Source: Methylotenera sp. (GTDB lineage: Bacteria > Pseudomonadota > Gammaproteobacteria > Burkholderiales > Methylophilaceae). Taken from it: 64,000 bases of DNA. The DNA lies in the NCBI RefSeq assembly GCF_030684185.1, contig NZ_JAUXOY010000008.1, forward strand, positions 16,301-80,300, written 5' to 3'. The notes beneath the pieces were generated by a model, which was given only the letters and a program-made list of their open reading frames with translations, made no database searches and was not told where the DNA came from. The position numbers were made by a program, and so were the translations under genes. Positions 28,035 to 37,609 of the stretch are shown in pieces. How positions within the stretch are numbered: position 1 is the first letter of the stretch; every line of letters begins with the position of its first letter.

Positions 28035-28117
28035 AGCACTTCATTGTGATTTGGTTTATATATCGTTTATTATAAATGGCTGACTCACTAAGAATCAAAG
28101 TATATCAGGTTTACATT

Positions 28118-28145
28118 TTGAACTAGGGCTCGCTTTGGTTACAAT
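28118..28145 (+). promoter_or_regulatory. Probable sigma-70 promoter of the PP0621-pilS-pilR genes
   Basis: TTGAAC and TACAAT are separated by 16 bases, ending 16 bases before the PP0621-family ATG. This is the best -35/-10 pair in the gap between the divergent sigma factor gene and this operon. Confidence 0.5.
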
Positions 28146-28161
28146 CATAGCAATTAATTAA

Positions 28162-28410
28162 ATGGTACATAAACACATGTGGAGACTGATTTTTTTAGGA
28201 CTCATCATTTACTTGCTAATTGTCTTTTTTAAGCGCAGCACAATTGGTGCAAAAAATGACAATAAGAACGTTAAAAAAGATGTGCCTGCAAGTGAAAAGG
28301 AAATAGAAGCGATGGTCAAGTGCGCGACCTGCGAGGTGCATCTTCCAAGATCGGAGGCTTATCTAGTGAATGGCGACTTCTATTGTAGCAAGCTACATAT
28401 TCCCAAATAA
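28162..28410 (+). CDS. PP0621 family small membrane protein
   Basis: The 82-residue protein has one N-terminal membrane helix (about 7-24) and a C-terminal domain with CATCEVHLPRSEAYLVNGDFYC. It is a CxxC plus Cys arrangement suggesting a small zinc or redox site. The motif CxxCxVHLPRSEA is the hallmark of the PP0621 family. The function is unknown. Its stop codon abuts the pilS start, a conserved position. Confidence 0.88.
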   Translation: MVHKHMWRLIFLGLIIYLLIVFFKRSTIGAKNDNKNVKKDVPASEKEIEAMVKCATCEVHLPRSEAYLVNGDFYCSKLHIPK

Positions 28411-30042
28411 ATGCATTCGTTAAAAAATCATTCTAAGATGAAACCCAACCTTGCTAAACCTATCGACTTATCGCTACAAAATCACGCGGTCAATATACTC
28501 AATATTTTTCGCTTTGTTTTAAGTTTAGTTTTTATTATTTCTTACCTATACATGGGTAAGGAGTCTTTATGGCAAAGCGAACACTCACTCTTTACGTTCA
28601 AGCTGTCTGTTGCTTATTTTATCTTCAGCATATTCGTCTTATTGATAAGTCCGCTTAAATCTGAAGTATATAAGCTCTCACTTCCTTTGCAGATTACTGC
28701 TGATATTGTTTTTATTATTTTATTCATGTTTGCGGCAGGTGGTATTTCTAGCGGCTTAGGCATTTTATTGATTATCATTATTGTGATTGCCAGTCTGGCA
28801 AGCAATGGCCGTTTATCTTTGTTTTATGCAGCTATTGCCAGCATAGGTTTACTACTTGAACAGAGTTATCGAATATTACTTGGGGATTTATCCGCCGCCA
28901 GTTACACACAGCCAGCCATGCTGAGTTTAAGTTGTTTTGCAACCGCATGGCTGGCCTTCAGTTTAGCAAAACGTATGCAACACAGTGAGGAACTGGCATC
29001 TGCGCGCGGCATCGACATTCAAAACCTATCACAAGTTAATGCGCTAATCACGCAGGAGATGCAGGACGGCGTTTTAGTGGTAGATGAAAAATTTAGCATT
29101 CATCAAAGTAACTTACAAGCAGCCACATTACTATCCTTACCATTAAGCAATACGCGAGATTTTACCCTGACGAATTACGCACCAGAAATCGCAGCGATTT
29201 TCAATGACTGGCTGAACGGGTTAGATGAAAATAACAATTCGACTATCTCAATCAGCAATCGTGAGTTAAAGCTCAGATTCATGCCAATCAATCAGCCAAG
29301 TGACTCACAAGCATCAGACAGACATTCTGGCGCAGTTATTTTTATCCAAGATGTCAGTCAAATTCAAACTGCTGCACAGCAGGCAAAACTAGCGGCACTT
29401 GGTAGATTAACGGCAAATATTGCCCATGAAATTCGCAACCCTTTAAGCGCAATTAGCCACGCTAATCAGTTGTTACAGGAAGACGAAAAAAACTCCGCCC
29501 CCACTACACGTCTTTTACAGATAGTTGCAGACAACATTGGTCGCATTGACCAAATCATCAAAGACGTGCTTGAACTCAACAGGCGAGATCGCACTCATCA
29601 AGAAAAAATAGAGCTTAGCGAGTTTTTAACAAGTTTTCATACGCAATTTTGCGCTGTCGAGAACATTCCACCCGCACATTTTCAACTAGAGAACTTGCTG
29701 CAGAAAAAAATTGCCTTTGACAAACGTCATTTAACGCAAATTTTATGGAATCTTTGTAAAAACGGCTGGGAACACAGCCAAAAACAAGTAGGCAGCTTAA
29801 TATTAACTACACTTGATGTTGGAAAAACCAGTTTAAATATTGAAGTTAAAGATGATGGCGCAGGGGTTGCCGAGCAAGACCAATCGAGGTTATTTGAACC
29901 ATTTTTCACCACCAAAACCACTGGCAATGGCTTGGGGCTTTACATTTCACGTGAACTGGCAGAAGCTAATGGCGCAAGACTGCAATATCAACCCTTGCCT
30001 CAAGGCAGTACATTTGCGCTTCATCTAAAAAAGTCCAGCTAA
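28411..30042 (+). CDS. pilS: Sensor histidine kinase PilS
   Basis: PilS senses pilin in the membrane and controls PilR phosphorylation. The 543-residue protein has about six membrane segments (residues 25-190), a PAS-like region (about 205-320), an H-box AHEIRNPLSAISHANQLL (about 340-357) and an ATPase domain with NLCKNGWEHS, DDGAGV and TGNGLGLYISREL. The ATG directly follows the PP0621 stop codon; an ATG nine codons later is an alternative. pilR follows after 17 bases. Confidence 0.92.
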   Translation: MHSLKNHSKMKPNLAKPIDLSLQNHAVNILNIFRFVLSLVFIISYLYMGKESLWQSEHSLFTFKLSVAYFIFSIFVLLISPLKSEVYKLSLPLQITADIVFIILFMFAAGGISSGLGILLIIIIVIASLASNGRLSLFYAAIASIGLLLEQSYRILLGDLSAASYTQPAMLSLSCFATAWLAFSLAKRMQHSEELASARGIDIQNLSQVNALITQEMQDGVLVVDEKFSIHQSNLQAATLLSLPLSNTRDFTLTNYAPEIAAIFNDWLNGLDENNNSTISISNRELKLRFMPINQPSDSQASDRHSGAVIFIQDVSQIQTAAQQAKLAALGRLTANIAHEIRNPLSAISHANQLLQEDEKNSAPTTRLLQIVADNIGRIDQIIKDVLELNRRDRTHQEKIELSEFLTSFHTQFCAVENIPPAHFQLENLLQKKIAFDKRHLTQILWNLCKNGWEHSQKQVGSLILTTLDVGKTSLNIEVKDDGAGVAEQDQSRLFEPFFTTKTTGNGLGLYISRELAEANGARLQYQPLPQGSTFALHLKKSS

Positions 30043-30059
30043 AAAAGGCATAATATCGC

Positions 30060-31496
30060 ATGACTCAAAAACCTACCTGCTTAATCGTCGATGATGAAAC
30101 TGATATTCGCGAACTGTTAGTGATGACACTAGAGCGCATGGATATTGACACCTACGGCGCAAGCAATATCGAAGAAGCCAAAAGCTTACTCAAGCAACGC
30201 CAATACGCGCTTTGCTTAACTGACATGCAAATGCCCGGCGGCACCGGTTTAGATTTAGTGAACTATATTAATGAGTTCCATCCAGGACTTCCTGTTGCCG
30301 TGATTACCGCACATGCCAGTGCTGAAAATGCGGTATCCGCTCTTAAAGCAGGTGCTTTTGACTACCTAAGTAAACCTATCTCATTAAAACAATTACGGCC
30401 TGTCATTGAGTTTGCGCTCAAGCTTACCTCTCAAGCCAATCACAGCAAAGAGAATGTACTCGAGATGATTGGTGACTCCGAGCCAATGACCTATGTTCGC
30501 ACTATGATTGCCAAGTTAGCGCGTAGTCAGGCGCCAGTGTATATCAGCGGGGAGTCTGGTAGCGGTAAAGAACTAGCGGCTAAACTCATCCACAAAAACA
30601 GCTCTAGGGTGGATGGTGCTTTTATCGCGGTTAACTGTGGCGCAATTCCTGAAAACCTGATGGAGAGTGAGTTTTTTGGTTACAAAAAAGGTGCTTTCAC
30701 AGGGGCTAGCCAAGATAAGGAAGGCATGTTTCAGGCGGCTAGTGGCGGTACTTTATTTCTGGATGAAGTCGCGGATTTACCTCTTCCCATGCAAGTAAAA
30801 TTATTGCGCGCAATTCAAGAGAAAAAAATCCGCATGGTGGGCGGCACAACTGAAGAGGCTGTTGATGTACGCATTATTAGTGCCACTCATAAAAACCTTA
30901 GCGAAATGATGGATGCAGGGCTTTTTAGGCAAGACTTATACTACAGATTAAATGTCATTCAGCTCAAAATGCCCGCATTACGCGATAGGCCGAATGATAT
31001 TCCCCTGCTTGCCAATTTACTACTAACCAAACTATGCGCCAGCCAAAAGATTAGTATTCCGCAGATTGATGCTACTACACAGGCATATATATCAAAATTG
31101 CAATTTCCAGGTAATGTGCGTGAGTTAGAAAACATGCTAGAGAGGGCTTTGGCCATGAGTGATGGTAAAACCATCACTATTGACGATTTAGGCGATGAAA
31201 ACGAATCGAATCGTTTTTCTGGTACGAAAAACTCGGATATTCATCCTAAATCAGCATTTAATTCTGGTCAAACAAAAGAACTTAACTTATCTGACTACCT
31301 GGAAGATATTGAAAAACAAGCCATCGTTAAAGCTTTGGAAAAAACCAATCACAATAAAACCGCGGCGGCGAAACTGCTGGGCGTGAGCTTTCGCACTTTA
31401 CGTTATCGGCTATCTAAACTGGGCCTGGCCAAAGAGGGTGACGCAGACTTCGATGGCGATATTGAAAATGATGAGTCTCACCGCAATTCAATCTAG
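30060..31496 (+). CDS. pilR: Sigma-54-dependent response regulator PilR
   Basis: PilR activates RpoN-dependent pilin transcription. The 478-residue protein has a receiver domain with phospho-Asp in LTDMQMPGG (about residue 53), then a sigma-54 AAA+ domain. That domain has Walker A GESGSGKELAAK (about 162-173), the sigma-54 contact loop GAFTGA (about 217-222), Walker B GGTLFLDEVADL and R-fingers. A Fis-type helix-turn-helix closes it (NHNKTAAAKLLGVSFRTLRYRL). A strong sigma-54 promoter in this window lies before the pilin-like gene at 8.4 kb. Confidence 0.95.
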   Translation: MTQKPTCLIVDDETDIRELLVMTLERMDIDTYGASNIEEAKSLLKQRQYALCLTDMQMPGGTGLDLVNYINEFHPGLPVAVITAHASAENAVSALKAGAFDYLSKPISLKQLRPVIEFALKLTSQANHSKENVLEMIGDSEPMTYVRTMIAKLARSQAPVYISGESGSGKELAAKLIHKNSSRVDGAFIAVNCGAIPENLMESEFFGYKKGAFTGASQDKEGMFQAASGGTLFLDEVADLPLPMQVKLLRAIQEKKIRMVGGTTEEAVDVRIISATHKNLSEMMDAGLFRQDLYYRLNVIQLKMPALRDRPNDIPLLANLLLTKLCASQKISIPQIDATTQAYISKLQFPGNVRELENMLERALAMSDGKTITIDDLGDENESNRFSGTKNSDIHPKSAFNSGQTKELNLSDYLEDIEKQAIVKALEKTNHNKTAAAKLLGVSFRTLRYRLSKLGLAKEGDADFDGDIENDESHRNSI

Positions 31497-31525
31497 TTTC
31501 GTTGCAATGTAGCATTGCAACGAAA
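31497..31525 (+). terminator. Strong hairpin terminator after pilR
   Basis: TTTCGTTGCAATG and its exact reverse complement form a 13 bp stem with the three-base loop TAG. It starts on the base after the pilR stop codon and is followed by TTTGGATTTTT. Confidence 0.85.
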
Positions 31526-31534
31526 TTTGGATTT

Positions 31535-32536
31535 TTAGCCTAAAACGAGCACCAAATAGGTAATATACATCGCACCATTCACAAGTAAGTGCCAGACTTT
31601 AATACCCCCTTTAGCAACCAGATAGCGTAGCCAAACTGCAGCGATCAATGTCATCGCAATGCCCAATACCACCTCTTTACGGGGCTCCCATGGCGTGAGC
31701 ATAATTCCGATTGCAGGTAGCAATGTGCCTTGAAAGACCATTGCTCCAGTGATATTGCCAAAGGCTAAAGTATCTTTACCCTTGCGTATCCATAAGATGC
31801 TGTTTACTTTTTCAGGTAGCTCGGTAGCTATAGGAATAATCAACAAAGATAACAGCAATGCTGAAATACCGATGAGCTGAGCTGCATCCTCAACGCCGTG
31901 AATGAAACCTTTGGCACCAGCAATAAGCAGGGCTACACCTAAAACAAGCTGAACCACAATTACAATCATATTATTTGGCAATCCAAGCTTACACAAAAAC
32001 ATATCTCCGCCTGCTTCGGTAGCATGTCCATCCGCCACCAGTGCTTTTGAAGCGTTTAGTGTCATCATCACGTATACAAAATAAATCATCACCATGCACG
32101 CGCTTATGCCATAACGCACAACCGCTAGGGTGTGTGGCACAACCATGGCTATGGCTGCAAAACTAAAGGCAATGATGAAAAAATTAAGGTCACGTGTTAA
32201 ACCCGTGCGCTCCGGGCGTAAGTGCCCTTGCGTGCCACGACGCCTCCAAACCGAAATTGCCATTAAGGATATAGACAACGTAGCCAACATCAACGGCGCG
32301 CCCAATATAGAGCCTACGCCAATTTCCTCATTTGTCGTTACGTTTTGCGTGCCTGCGAGTAACGCTAATAATGGCACCATAGTTTCCGGCAATGCCGTAC
32401 CTACAGCGGCGAACAGCGAACCTGTGACACCTTCTGAAATACCCAGTTTTTCGCCTAAATGTTCCAGCGCATTGGTAAACACCTCTGCAGCGATTAGAAT
32501 TACAATTAGCATTAAAAATAAAGTTACAAAAACCAT
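31535..32536 (-). CDS. Calcium/sodium antiporter-like protein (CaCA superfamily)
   Basis: The 333-residue membrane protein has two inverted halves, each with an alpha-repeat: AAVGTALPETMVPLLAL (about 46-62) and PIATELPEKVNSILWI (about 239-254). The acidic residues of these repeats bind the cation in the Na+/Ca2+ exchanger superfamily. About ten hydrophobic segments are visible. The ion (Ca2+, Na+ or K+) cannot be fixed from sequence. It stands alone and converges on pilR. Confidence 0.88.
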   Translation of the reverse strand: MVFVTLFLMLIVILIAAEVFTNALEHLGEKLGISEGVTGSLFAAVGTALPETMVPLLALLAGTQNVTTNEEIGVGSILGAPLMLATLSISLMAISVWRRRGTQGHLRPERTGLTRDLNFFIIAFSFAAIAMVVPHTLAVVRYGISACMVMIYFVYVMMTLNASKALVADGHATEAGGDMFLCKLGLPNNMIVIVVQLVLGVALLIAGAKGFIHGVEDAAQLIGISALLLSLLIIPIATELPEKVNSILWIRKGKDTLAFGNITGAMVFQGTLLPAIGIMLTPWEPRKEVVLGIAMTLIAAVWLRYLVAKGGIKVWHLLVNGAMYITYLVLVLG

Positions 32537-32612
32537 GTTTGCCTTTTAGCAGTTTTATATAAACTTGTTTAAAAAGCGCATTTTACAGGAGATTACGAAC
32601 ATCGTACCAACC

Positions 32613-33164
32613 ATGCTTTTAGATGATTTACAGCCAATGACAATCAGCAAAGCTGGTTTTGCCAACCAAGGCGTTTATATTTCATCGCCCAATTATGATG
32701 AACGCCCAAACCATGAAATTTCTCTGATTGTGATTCACAATATCAGCCTGCCGCCAAATCAATACGGCGGTGCTGGCATTGTTCAACTATTCACCAACCA
32801 GCTCAACCCAAATGAACATCCTTATTATGCTGAAATTTATACACGCAAAGTGTCCTCACATTTTTTGATTCGACGCGATGGGCATTTAATACAGTTCGTG
32901 TCATGCTTAAATCGCGCTTGGCATGCAGGTGTTTCCACTTGGCAAGGGCGTGAACGTTGTAATGATTTTTCAGTCGGAATAGAACTTGAAGGATCTAATT
33001 TTGAGGCATTTGAACCAGAGCAATATCAAACACTCAACAAGTTGATTGCTGCACTCGGCTGTGCCTACGAGATACAAGCGATAGCAGGACATTCTGATAT
33101 TGCGCCAGGCAGAAAAACGGACCCCGGGCCCTACTTTGACTGGCCGAAAATTAATGTAAATTAG
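32613..33164 (+). CDS. ampD: 1,6-anhydro-N-acetylmuramyl-L-alanine amidase AmpD
   Basis: AmpD recycles anhydro-muropeptides in the cytoplasm and affects AmpC induction where that exists. The protein has the amidase_2 pattern: SPNYDERP, IVIHNISLPPNQYGG with zinc His, HAGVSTWQGRERCNDFSVGIELEG, and AGHSDIAPGRKTDPGP with the second His and Asp. The start is uncertain: the frame is open from a TTG at 32565, but the ATG at 32613 gives 183 residues, the usual AmpD length. An AGGAG at about 32587 fits neither start well. Confidence 0.92.
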   Translation: MLLDDLQPMTISKAGFANQGVYISSPNYDERPNHEISLIVIHNISLPPNQYGGAGIVQLFTNQLNPNEHPYYAEIYTRKVSSHFLIRRDGHLIQFVSCLNRAWHAGVSTWQGRERCNDFSVGIELEGSNFEAFEPEQYQTLNKLIAALGCAYEIQAIAGHSDIAPGRKTDPGPYFDWPKINVN

Positions 33165-33192
33165 TTAAAGAAAAATATATAAAAGAAAAATA

Positions 33193-34317
33193 ATGATGAA
33201 TATAAATAAGTTAGTACTTTTTTGCATGGCTGCTTTAATGCTTAGCTCCTGCAACAAGCCTAAAGAAGTTGAGGTAAAAACAGCGTCTAACCTACCGTTG
33301 GTGAGTATTGCCAAAGTGCATACACAGTCAATTGAAATTACTGAAGAAGCTGTTGGTACTCTAGAAGGCTTGATAGACCCAACTGTCACAGCTGAAGTCA
33401 CTGCACGAGTAATCAAGGTTTATGTGGGCGTGGGACAAACCGTTAAAAAAGGTGAGCTAATTGCCTTACTGGATGCTTCAGATTTCGGCTTACAAAGCCA
33501 AGAAGCGCAAGCCGAGGTGAATCGTATTGAAGTATTGTTAGCCAACCAGAAAAAAATGGTGGAGCGTAACCAAGCACTAGTTAATAAAAACTTTATCTCT
33601 AAAAATGCCTTGGATGATGCAACAGCCCAGCAAAATGCACTCAAACAACAACTACAAGCTGCAAAGATCCGTGTGGCCAGCGCCGCTAGCACCAGTGCTA
33701 AAACACGAATTTTCGCCCCTGCGGATGGAAAAATTGAGAAGAAAATAGTCGACTCTGGTGAGTTTGTTCGCATTGGTGACCCTATAGTGCAGATTATTGG
33801 TAACCAAAAGCTACGCGCACATATTCCTTTTCCTGAGAGTATTGCACCAAAAATCAAGCCTGGCTTGGAGATTAAACTGAGTACGCCAATTTCTGGCACT
33901 ACGGTCACTACGACCGTAAAAGAAATCAAACCCTTGGTGATGGCAGATAATCGTTCTATAGATGTGATTGCGGACATTAGCAATCAGCCTGATTGGCAAG
34001 CAGGTGCGAGCGTCAATGCACAGCTTATCCTAAGCAAAAAAGAAGGCGTGCTCATGGTGCCCGAGCAAAGCGTGGTTCTGCGTCCTGCAGGAGAAGTGGT
34101 GTATGTGATTCAAAACAACATCGCACAACAACGCATTATTCAAACTGGTGAGCGACAATCAGGTTGGGTTGAAATTTTAAACGGCTTAGAGCCTGGTTTA
34201 GAGGTTGCAGTGGATGGCGCTGCCTATTTGACAGACAATGCCAAAGTAAAAATTGCACAAACCAAAGTAGTGACAGGCAAACCTAATGCCGCATCTAACC
34301 AACAGGCAAATCCATGA
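33193..34317 (+). CDS. RND efflux system membrane fusion lipoprotein
   Basis: The 374-residue protein is a periplasmic adaptor. A lipobox LMLSSC (Cys at about residue 20) anchors it to the inner membrane. The biotinyl-lipoyl half motif GQTVKKGELIALLD (about 81-94), a helical hairpin (about 100-165) and the second half ADGKIEKKIVDSGEFVRIGDPI (about 180-201) are visible, followed by a beta-barrel. Its last bases overlap the permease start (ATGA). No outer-membrane factor gene follows, so a TolC-type partner would be elsewhere. Confidence 0.92.
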   Translation: MMNINKLVLFCMAALMLSSCNKPKEVEVKTASNLPLVSIAKVHTQSIEITEEAVGTLEGLIDPTVTAEVTARVIKVYVGVGQTVKKGELIALLDASDFGLQSQEAQAEVNRIEVLLANQKKMVERNQALVNKNFISKNALDDATAQQNALKQQLQAAKIRVASAASTSAKTRIFAPADGKIEKKIVDSGEFVRIGDPIVQIIGNQKLRAHIPFPESIAPKIKPGLEIKLSTPISGTTVTTTVKEIKPLVMADNRSIDVIADISNQPDWQAGASVNAQLILSKKEGVLMVPEQSVVLRPAGEVVYVIQNNIAQQRIIQTGERQSGWVEILNGLEPGLEVAVDGAAYLTDNAKVKIAQTKVVTGKPNAASNQQANP

Positions 34318-37300
34318 CCCTGCCTGAGTTATCCATCAAACGCCACGTTCTCGCGTGGATGATTTCTGCAATGCTGGTGTTGTTTGGCGTCATTTCGTAT
34401 CAGCGCATTGGTATCGACCGCATGCCTAATGTCGAACTACCTGTCATTTCAGTGAGTACCGCCTTACGTGGCGCTAACCCTGAAATTATGGATACCAGTG
34501 TTACAAACTTAATTGAGTCTGCCGTTAACACCACACCCGGCATTGAGCATATCCAGTCAACTTCCTCCCCGGGGTTTTCTAACGTTACCATTACCTTTGC
34601 CTTAGAAAAAAATATTGATGTCGCGTTTAACGAAGTGCAATCAAAGGTCAACCAAACGTTGCGCCGCTTACCGGATAATGCCGATCCACCTGTAGTGCAA
34701 AAATTAGAGACCAATGCCCAACCGATTATGTGGCTGGCATTGCACGGCGACCGCACTGTGCAGCAGCTTAATCTGTACGCACAAAACATTATTAAAAAGA
34801 AATTGGAGAACATCAATGGTGTAGGTGAAGTGCGCCTTGGCGGGCGTCGAGACCGTACCATCCGCGTCAATCTATTACCTGAACGCATGGCTGCATACAA
34901 AATCACCGCCAGCGATTTAACCAGCGCCTTTCAAAAAGAGCACATCCAGCTGCCCGGTGGTTTTTTGGTGAGTAGCCATGCAGAACAACTACTTAAGCTA
35001 GATTTAGAGTTTCATGACCTAAAATCACTCTCTGATTTAGTGATTAGCTACAAAAGTGGTACACCCATTCGTCTAAAGGATGTTGCCGAAATCGAAGATG
35101 GCCTGACTGACAACCGCCAGATTGCCCGCTTTAATGGCAAACCTACCGTTGGCTTAGGCATTATAAAAATATCTAACGCTAATACAGTTGCCATTATTGA
35201 TGCAGTCAATAAAAAATTAGACACGGAAATTCGCCCCAATTTACCGCCAGGCCTTACGTTGGACATATCCACCAACGATGCTGATTTTATTCAGGAAATG
35301 GTGAAAACCTTACAAGACCATTTGGTAGAAGGCACGTTATTTGCCGCATTGGTTGTGCTGATTTTTATGCGCTCCTTTAGCTCAACCTTAATGATATGTT
35401 TAGAGATTCCCGTCTCGCTTTTTGGCGCAATAGCCGTGATGTACTTTGCGGGCTATACCTTCAACAGTATGACGTTATTGGCTTTACTGTTACTCATCGG
35501 CGTGGTGGTGGACGATGCCATTGTGGTGCGAGAGAGTATTTTGCGTCACATGTCGGGCGAAATTGGCACTGCGTTAAAACCCGCCGACATGAACAATCCG
35601 CAAGCTATTAAACTCTTTCGCACCCAAGCCACCATTAACGGCAGCCGCGAAGTAGTCTTTGCCGTATTAGCCTCTACTGCTTCATTAGTATGCATTTTCG
35701 CGCCTGTGATTTTTATGGAAGGCATGATGGGCAAGTTTTTCAAATCATTTGCCATCGTTGTTACTTTTGGCGTGCTGGTATCGCTACTGGTATCACTTAC
35801 ACTTACCCCCATGCTTTGCGCGCATTACCTTAAAGTACAACCCAAGCAGAATAAAATATATATGGCTTTGGGGCGTTTTTTCACGCGCATGGACAGCGCT
35901 TACCATGCCTTGTTGGGTGCAGTGCTCAACCATCGCTGGCTAGTACTTATTGCCACCTTACTAGTTGTGTTATCAAGCGGTTATTTTTTAAAAAATATCG
36001 ATAAAGACTTTGTTCCAGAGATAGACGAAGGTCGCTTTATGGTCAATTTCAAAACTCCGTTAGGTTCAAACTTAAGCTATACCGATTCACGTTTACAGTT
36101 ATTAGAGCAAGAGTTAGACCAACATCGCGACCAAATTTCCAGTTACTTCGCGGCGATTGGTATGGGCAGCCAAGGACAGGTCAACCAAGGCATGATTTTT
36201 GTGACACTTAAATCCAAAGCACTGCGCAGTATGAAGCAGCAAGATTTAATCAAAATATTACGTGAGAAATTTGACAATATTCCAGGGGTGCGCGCCGCAC
36301 CAAGCGCGGTTTCAATTATTCGCGGGCAACGCTCAGAAAAACTGCAATTTAACCTGACGGGGCCAAACTTGCAGCAAGTTGGCGAACTTTCACTGACCAT
36401 GCAGCAGAAGCTCAATGAAACTGCAGGCATGGGCAAGGTGGATTTAGATATGCAACTCGATTTACCGCAATACGTCATGCACGTCGATAGAGTCCGTGCT
36501 GCAAGCCTCGGAATTACCTCAAGCGACATCGCCAATGCCGTTACGGTTTTTACTGGCGGTATCGATATTGCTGAATATAATGACGCCGTAAGTGACGGGC
36601 AGCGCTATAAAATTCGCCTTAAAGCGAAAGATAGCGATTTCAGCCAAATAGCCGATGTCAGCAAAATTTATCTGCGGACCAAAAGCGGTGAACTGACACG
36701 TTTAGATTCAGTGGTTCAATTTAAGCAAGAGTTAGGTGCGGCCGTGATTGGCCGCTACGATTTGCAATACGCGGCCAATTTATACACCAACCCGACCATG
36801 CCGCTGGGAGAAGCTACGCAAAAGATTGAAGATGTAGCACAATCGCTTCTGCCTGCCGGCTATGCGATTGGCTTAACTGGCCAAGCCTTAGAAATGAAAA
36901 AAACCGTTAAAAATACGGCGTTTATTTTTATATTGGCATTTGTGTTGCTATACATGGTGCTGGCTAGCCAATTCAACTCATTCGTACAACCAATAATCGT
37001 GATGCTCGCTCAGCCACTTGCAATTATTGGCGGCTTATTTGCACTTTGGCTCACCAACAACTCACTGAATATTTACTCCATGATAGGCCTAGTGCTACTT
37101 ATCGGCCTGGTTGCAAAAAATTCAATACTATTGGTCGACTTAACCAACCAGCTAAGGGGAAAAGGGGCAGGCATTAATGAGGCACTTCTGGAAGCCTGCC
37201 CTATACGACTCAGACCCGTCATCATGACCTCGCTGACTATTATTTTAGCGCTGCTACCAGCTGCACTGGGGTTAGGCGCAGGCTCTGAAACGAACGGCCC

Positions 37301-37415
37301 ATTAGCCATTGCAGTCATTGGCGGCATGATTTCATCCACATTGCTGACTTTGGTAGTGGTGCCAGCGGCATATTCATTGGTCATGGGTGGGCTGAGTAGA
37401 CTTAATATACATTAG
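34314..37415 (+). CDS. RND efflux transporter permease
   Basis: The 1033-residue protein is a complete RND pump of the AcrB/HAE1-like type. It shows the N-terminal LPELSIKRHVLAWMISAMLVLFG helix and large periplasmic loops after TM1 and TM7. The TM4 motif LLLLIGVVVDDAIVVRESI has the two adjacent Asp residues of the proton relay. TM10-12 segments are near 880-1020 (GLVAKNSILLVDLTNQLR). It forms an operon with the fusion protein. The substrate is unknown. Confidence 0.94.
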   Translation: MTLPELSIKRHVLAWMISAMLVLFGVISYQRIGIDRMPNVELPVISVSTALRGANPEIMDTSVTNLIESAVNTTPGIEHIQSTSSPGFSNVTITFALEKNIDVAFNEVQSKVNQTLRRLPDNADPPVVQKLETNAQPIMWLALHGDRTVQQLNLYAQNIIKKKLENINGVGEVRLGGRRDRTIRVNLLPERMAAYKITASDLTSAFQKEHIQLPGGFLVSSHAEQLLKLDLEFHDLKSLSDLVISYKSGTPIRLKDVAEIEDGLTDNRQIARFNGKPTVGLGIIKISNANTVAIIDAVNKKLDTEIRPNLPPGLTLDISTNDADFIQEMVKTLQDHLVEGTLFAALVVLIFMRSFSSTLMICLEIPVSLFGAIAVMYFAGYTFNSMTLLALLLLIGVVVDDAIVVRESILRHMSGEIGTALKPADMNNPQAIKLFRTQATINGSREVVFAVLASTASLVCIFAPVIFMEGMMGKFFKSFAIVVTFGVLVSLLVSLTLTPMLCAHYLKVQPKQNKIYMALGRFFTRMDSAYHALLGAVLNHRWLVLIATLLVVLSSGYFLKNIDKDFVPEIDEGRFMVNFKTPLGSNLSYTDSRLQLLEQELDQHRDQISSYFAAIGMGSQGQVNQGMIFVTLKSKALRSMKQQDLIKILREKFDNIPGVRAAPSAVSIIRGQRSEKLQFNLTGPNLQQVGELSLTMQQKLNETAGMGKVDLDMQLDLPQYVMHVDRVRAASLGITSSDIANAVTVFTGGIDIAEYNDAVSDGQRYKIRLKAKDSDFSQIADVSKIYLRTKSGELTRLDSVVQFKQELGAAVIGRYDLQYAANLYTNPTMPLGEATQKIEDVAQSLLPAGYAIGLTGQALEMKKTVKNTAFIFILAFVLLYMVLASQFNSFVQPIIVMLAQPLAIIGGLFALWLTNNSLNIYSMIGLVLLIGLVAKNSILLVDLTNQLRGKGAGINEALLEACPIRLRPVIMTSLTIILALLPAALGLGAGSETNGPLAIAVIGGMISSTLLTLVVVPAAYSLVMGGLSRLNIH

Positions 37416-37519
37416 TTAGCTGTAACAATAGCGACAGCCTTGCAGGCATCAACAATTTATGTGCTAACAACATTTTACTTGGTTAGCTTATATTCTGAAT
37501 GCTACTATTCTGCCAGGGT

Positions 37520-37544
37520 ATTGCTATCTCAAAGTGATAGCAAT
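37520..37544 (+). terminator. Hairpin after the RND permease gene
   Basis: ATTGCTATC and GATAGCAAT form a 9 bp stem with a 7-base loop, followed only by TTAAC, so any termination would be weak. It is followed at 37547-37577 by a second inverted repeat (AACTATATAAGG with CCTTATAGTT) just before the DUF898 gene. These two hairpins are the only structure seen in the 194-base gap. Confidence 0.5.
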
Positions 37545-37609
37545 TTAACTATATAAGGAGGCCTAACCCTTATAGTTATAAAAATTCAATAATAAAAAAG
37601 GGAGTCACA